From assembly GCA_964536075.1 (NCBI GenBank), contig CAZHWO010000035.1, positions 1 through 6,388 of the forward strand: a stretch of DNA of 6,388 nt. The letters run 5' to 3'. How positions within the stretch are numbered: position 1 is the stretch's first letter; every line of letters begins with the position of its first letter. Below the pieces are notes generated by a model. It was not told where the DNA came from. It saw nothing but the letters and a program-made list of their open reading frames with translations, and made no database searches. Positions 6,073-6,388 of the stretch are shown here, in pieces. The DNA is from JAAZHK01 sp964536075. GTDB lineage: Bacteria > Bacillota_I > Bacilli_A > RF39 > UBA660. The translations under genes were made by a program, and so were the position numbers.

Positions 6073-6105
6073 CATGTAGCTCACCTCTGTAAGTACATTA
6101 TATCA
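6073..6105 (-). promoter_or_regulatory. Extended -10 promoter, SD and ATG upstream of the 112-aa gene
   Basis: TGATATAAT (6105-6097) is an extended -10 element with no convincing -35. Transcription from about 6090 would begin just before AGAGGTGA (6088-6081), a near-perfect SD 5-6 nt upstream of ATG at 6075-6073. The signals sit right after the tRNA terminator, showing that a gene is meant to start here, although its frame does not match the main ORF downstream. Confidence 0.55.
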
Positions 6106-6117
6106 TTTTTTTCATAC

Positions 6118-6156
6118 AAAAATCGAACTCTTTCGGCATAAATCGACGGAGTTCGA
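6118..6156 (-). terminator. Terminator of tRNA-Cys
   Basis: On the minus strand TCGAACTC (6156-6149) pairs with GAGTTCGA (6130-6123), with one further G-U pair and possible short inner pairing, followed by T5 (6122-6118). It begins 12 nt after the tRNA CCA end. Confidence 0.75.
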
Positions 6157-6168
6157 CTGATTTCAACT

Positions 6169-6242
6169 TGGAGGGGCCAGACGGATTTGAACCGACGATG
6201 AAGGTGTTGCAGACCTGTGCCTTACCACTTGGCTATGGCCCC
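6169..6242 (-). tRNA. tRNA-Cys (anticodon GCA), CCA encoded
   Basis: The 74-nt gene folds as a cloverleaf: a perfect 7-bp acceptor stem (GGGGCCA/TGGCCCC), D arm GCC...GGC, anticodon loop CTGCAAC with GCA at 6210-6208, a 4-nt variable region, T loop TTCAAAT, discriminator U73 (the Cys identity base) and encoded CCA at 6171-6169. Two stem positions are mismatched: C27-U43 at the top of the anticodon stem and U50-U64 in the T stem. It has its own promoter and terminator, so it is expressed as a single-gene unit and is probably functional. Confidence 0.96.
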
Positions 6243-6255
6243 ATTTGGTATATAA

Positions 6256-6284
6256 ATTATAGCAAATAATTTTATTATTTTCAA
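6256..6284 (-). promoter_or_regulatory. Promoter of tRNA-Cys
   Basis: On the minus strand TTGAAA (6284-6279) and a perfect TATAAT (6261-6256) are separated by exactly 17 bp. Transcription would start near 6249, about 6 nt before the mature tRNA 5' end at 6242. Confidence 0.8.
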
Positions 6285-6348
6285 CTACCAAAATACAATC
6301 TATTATTTCATATGCACTAAAAAAAGAGTTGTGAGAACTGATTTGAAG

Positions 6349-6385
6349 AAAATCTACACGAAATAAAAAAACGTGTAGATTTTTT
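6349..6385. terminator. Terminator-like hairpin at the right edge
   Basis: AAAATCTACACG (6349-6360) and CGTGTAGATTTT (6372-6383) form a perfect 12-bp stem with an 11-nt A-rich loop. T6 on the plus strand (6380-6385) makes it look like a plus-strand terminator. No plus-strand gene precedes it here, so it may instead end a minus-strand gene beyond the window (minus T-tract TTTTCTTC) or work both ways. The rest of 6285-6348 shows no ORF. Confidence 0.6.
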
Positions 6386-6388
6386 ATA

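Noticed and set aside
1..6388. TGA read as Trp (code 4)
   Set aside because: TGA is the natural end of the LysR gene and of the 126-aa gene, where it overlaps the next start; Trp is encoded by TGG.
1..6388. CRISPR array, complete insertion sequence, attachment site or replication origin
   Set aside because: No regularly spaced identical repeats, no paired terminal inverted repeats with an intact transposase, no DnaA-box cluster, and no duplicated tRNA end segment was seen.

Overview
The window is strongly AT-rich, with A/T-ending codons, Bacillota-type Shine-Dalgarno (SD) sites (AAGGAG, GGAGGT), sigma-A-like promoters and compact intrinsic terminators. Family content (OmpR/PhoB response regulator with sensor kinase, LysR regulator, Nudix and PHP proteins, Cys-tRNA with encoded CCA) fits a low-GC Bacillota/Mycoplasmatota-like bacterium, possibly an uncultured host-associated Bacilli lineage. 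TGA ends two genes and all visible Trp codons are TGG, so standard code 11 applies. The genus cannot be named from the sequence.

Layout, left to right. (1) 1-59, minus: the first 19 codons of a gene leaving the window, with a good SD and a hydrophobic N terminus. (2) 60-229: a divergent intergenic region with spaced T-rich/ACAT direct repeats and a promoter. (3) 230-2282, plus: an overlapping response regulator and sensor histidine kinase pair, ending in a terminator shared with the convergent gene. (4) 4547-2292, minus: a three-gene overlapping operon of two small unrecognised proteins (the second with a CxH...CxCxxC cluster) and a 488-aa Nudix-PHP fusion. (5) 4664-5563, plus: a divergent LysR-type regulator sharing a compact promoter region with that operon. 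(6) 5564-5708: the LysR terminator and a short AT-rich stretch with a possible transposase relic. (7) 5709-6075, minus: a small unrecognised gene whose promoter, SD and ATG lie in a different frame from its main ORF. (8) 6169-6242, minus: tRNA-Cys(GCA) with its own promoter and terminator. (9) 6349-6388: a terminator-like hairpin at the right edge.

How the parts may work together. The two-component system probably responds to an envelope signal through an extracytoplasmic domain of about 125 residues. It may control the divergent gene at the left edge, itself, or both. The LysR regulator has a T-N11-A dyad just downstream of its own promoter and about 60 bp upstream of the predicted start of the minus operon, the classical arrangement for autorepression plus activation of a divergent operon. 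The operon's enzyme joins a canonical Nudix hydrolase to a PHP domain of the YciV/TrpH (RNase AM, nucleoside 3',5'-bisphosphatase) type. This is the most interesting item: one polypeptide could remove a 5' phosphate cap and then degrade RNA or nucleotides, alongside two uncharacterised partners. That function is inference.
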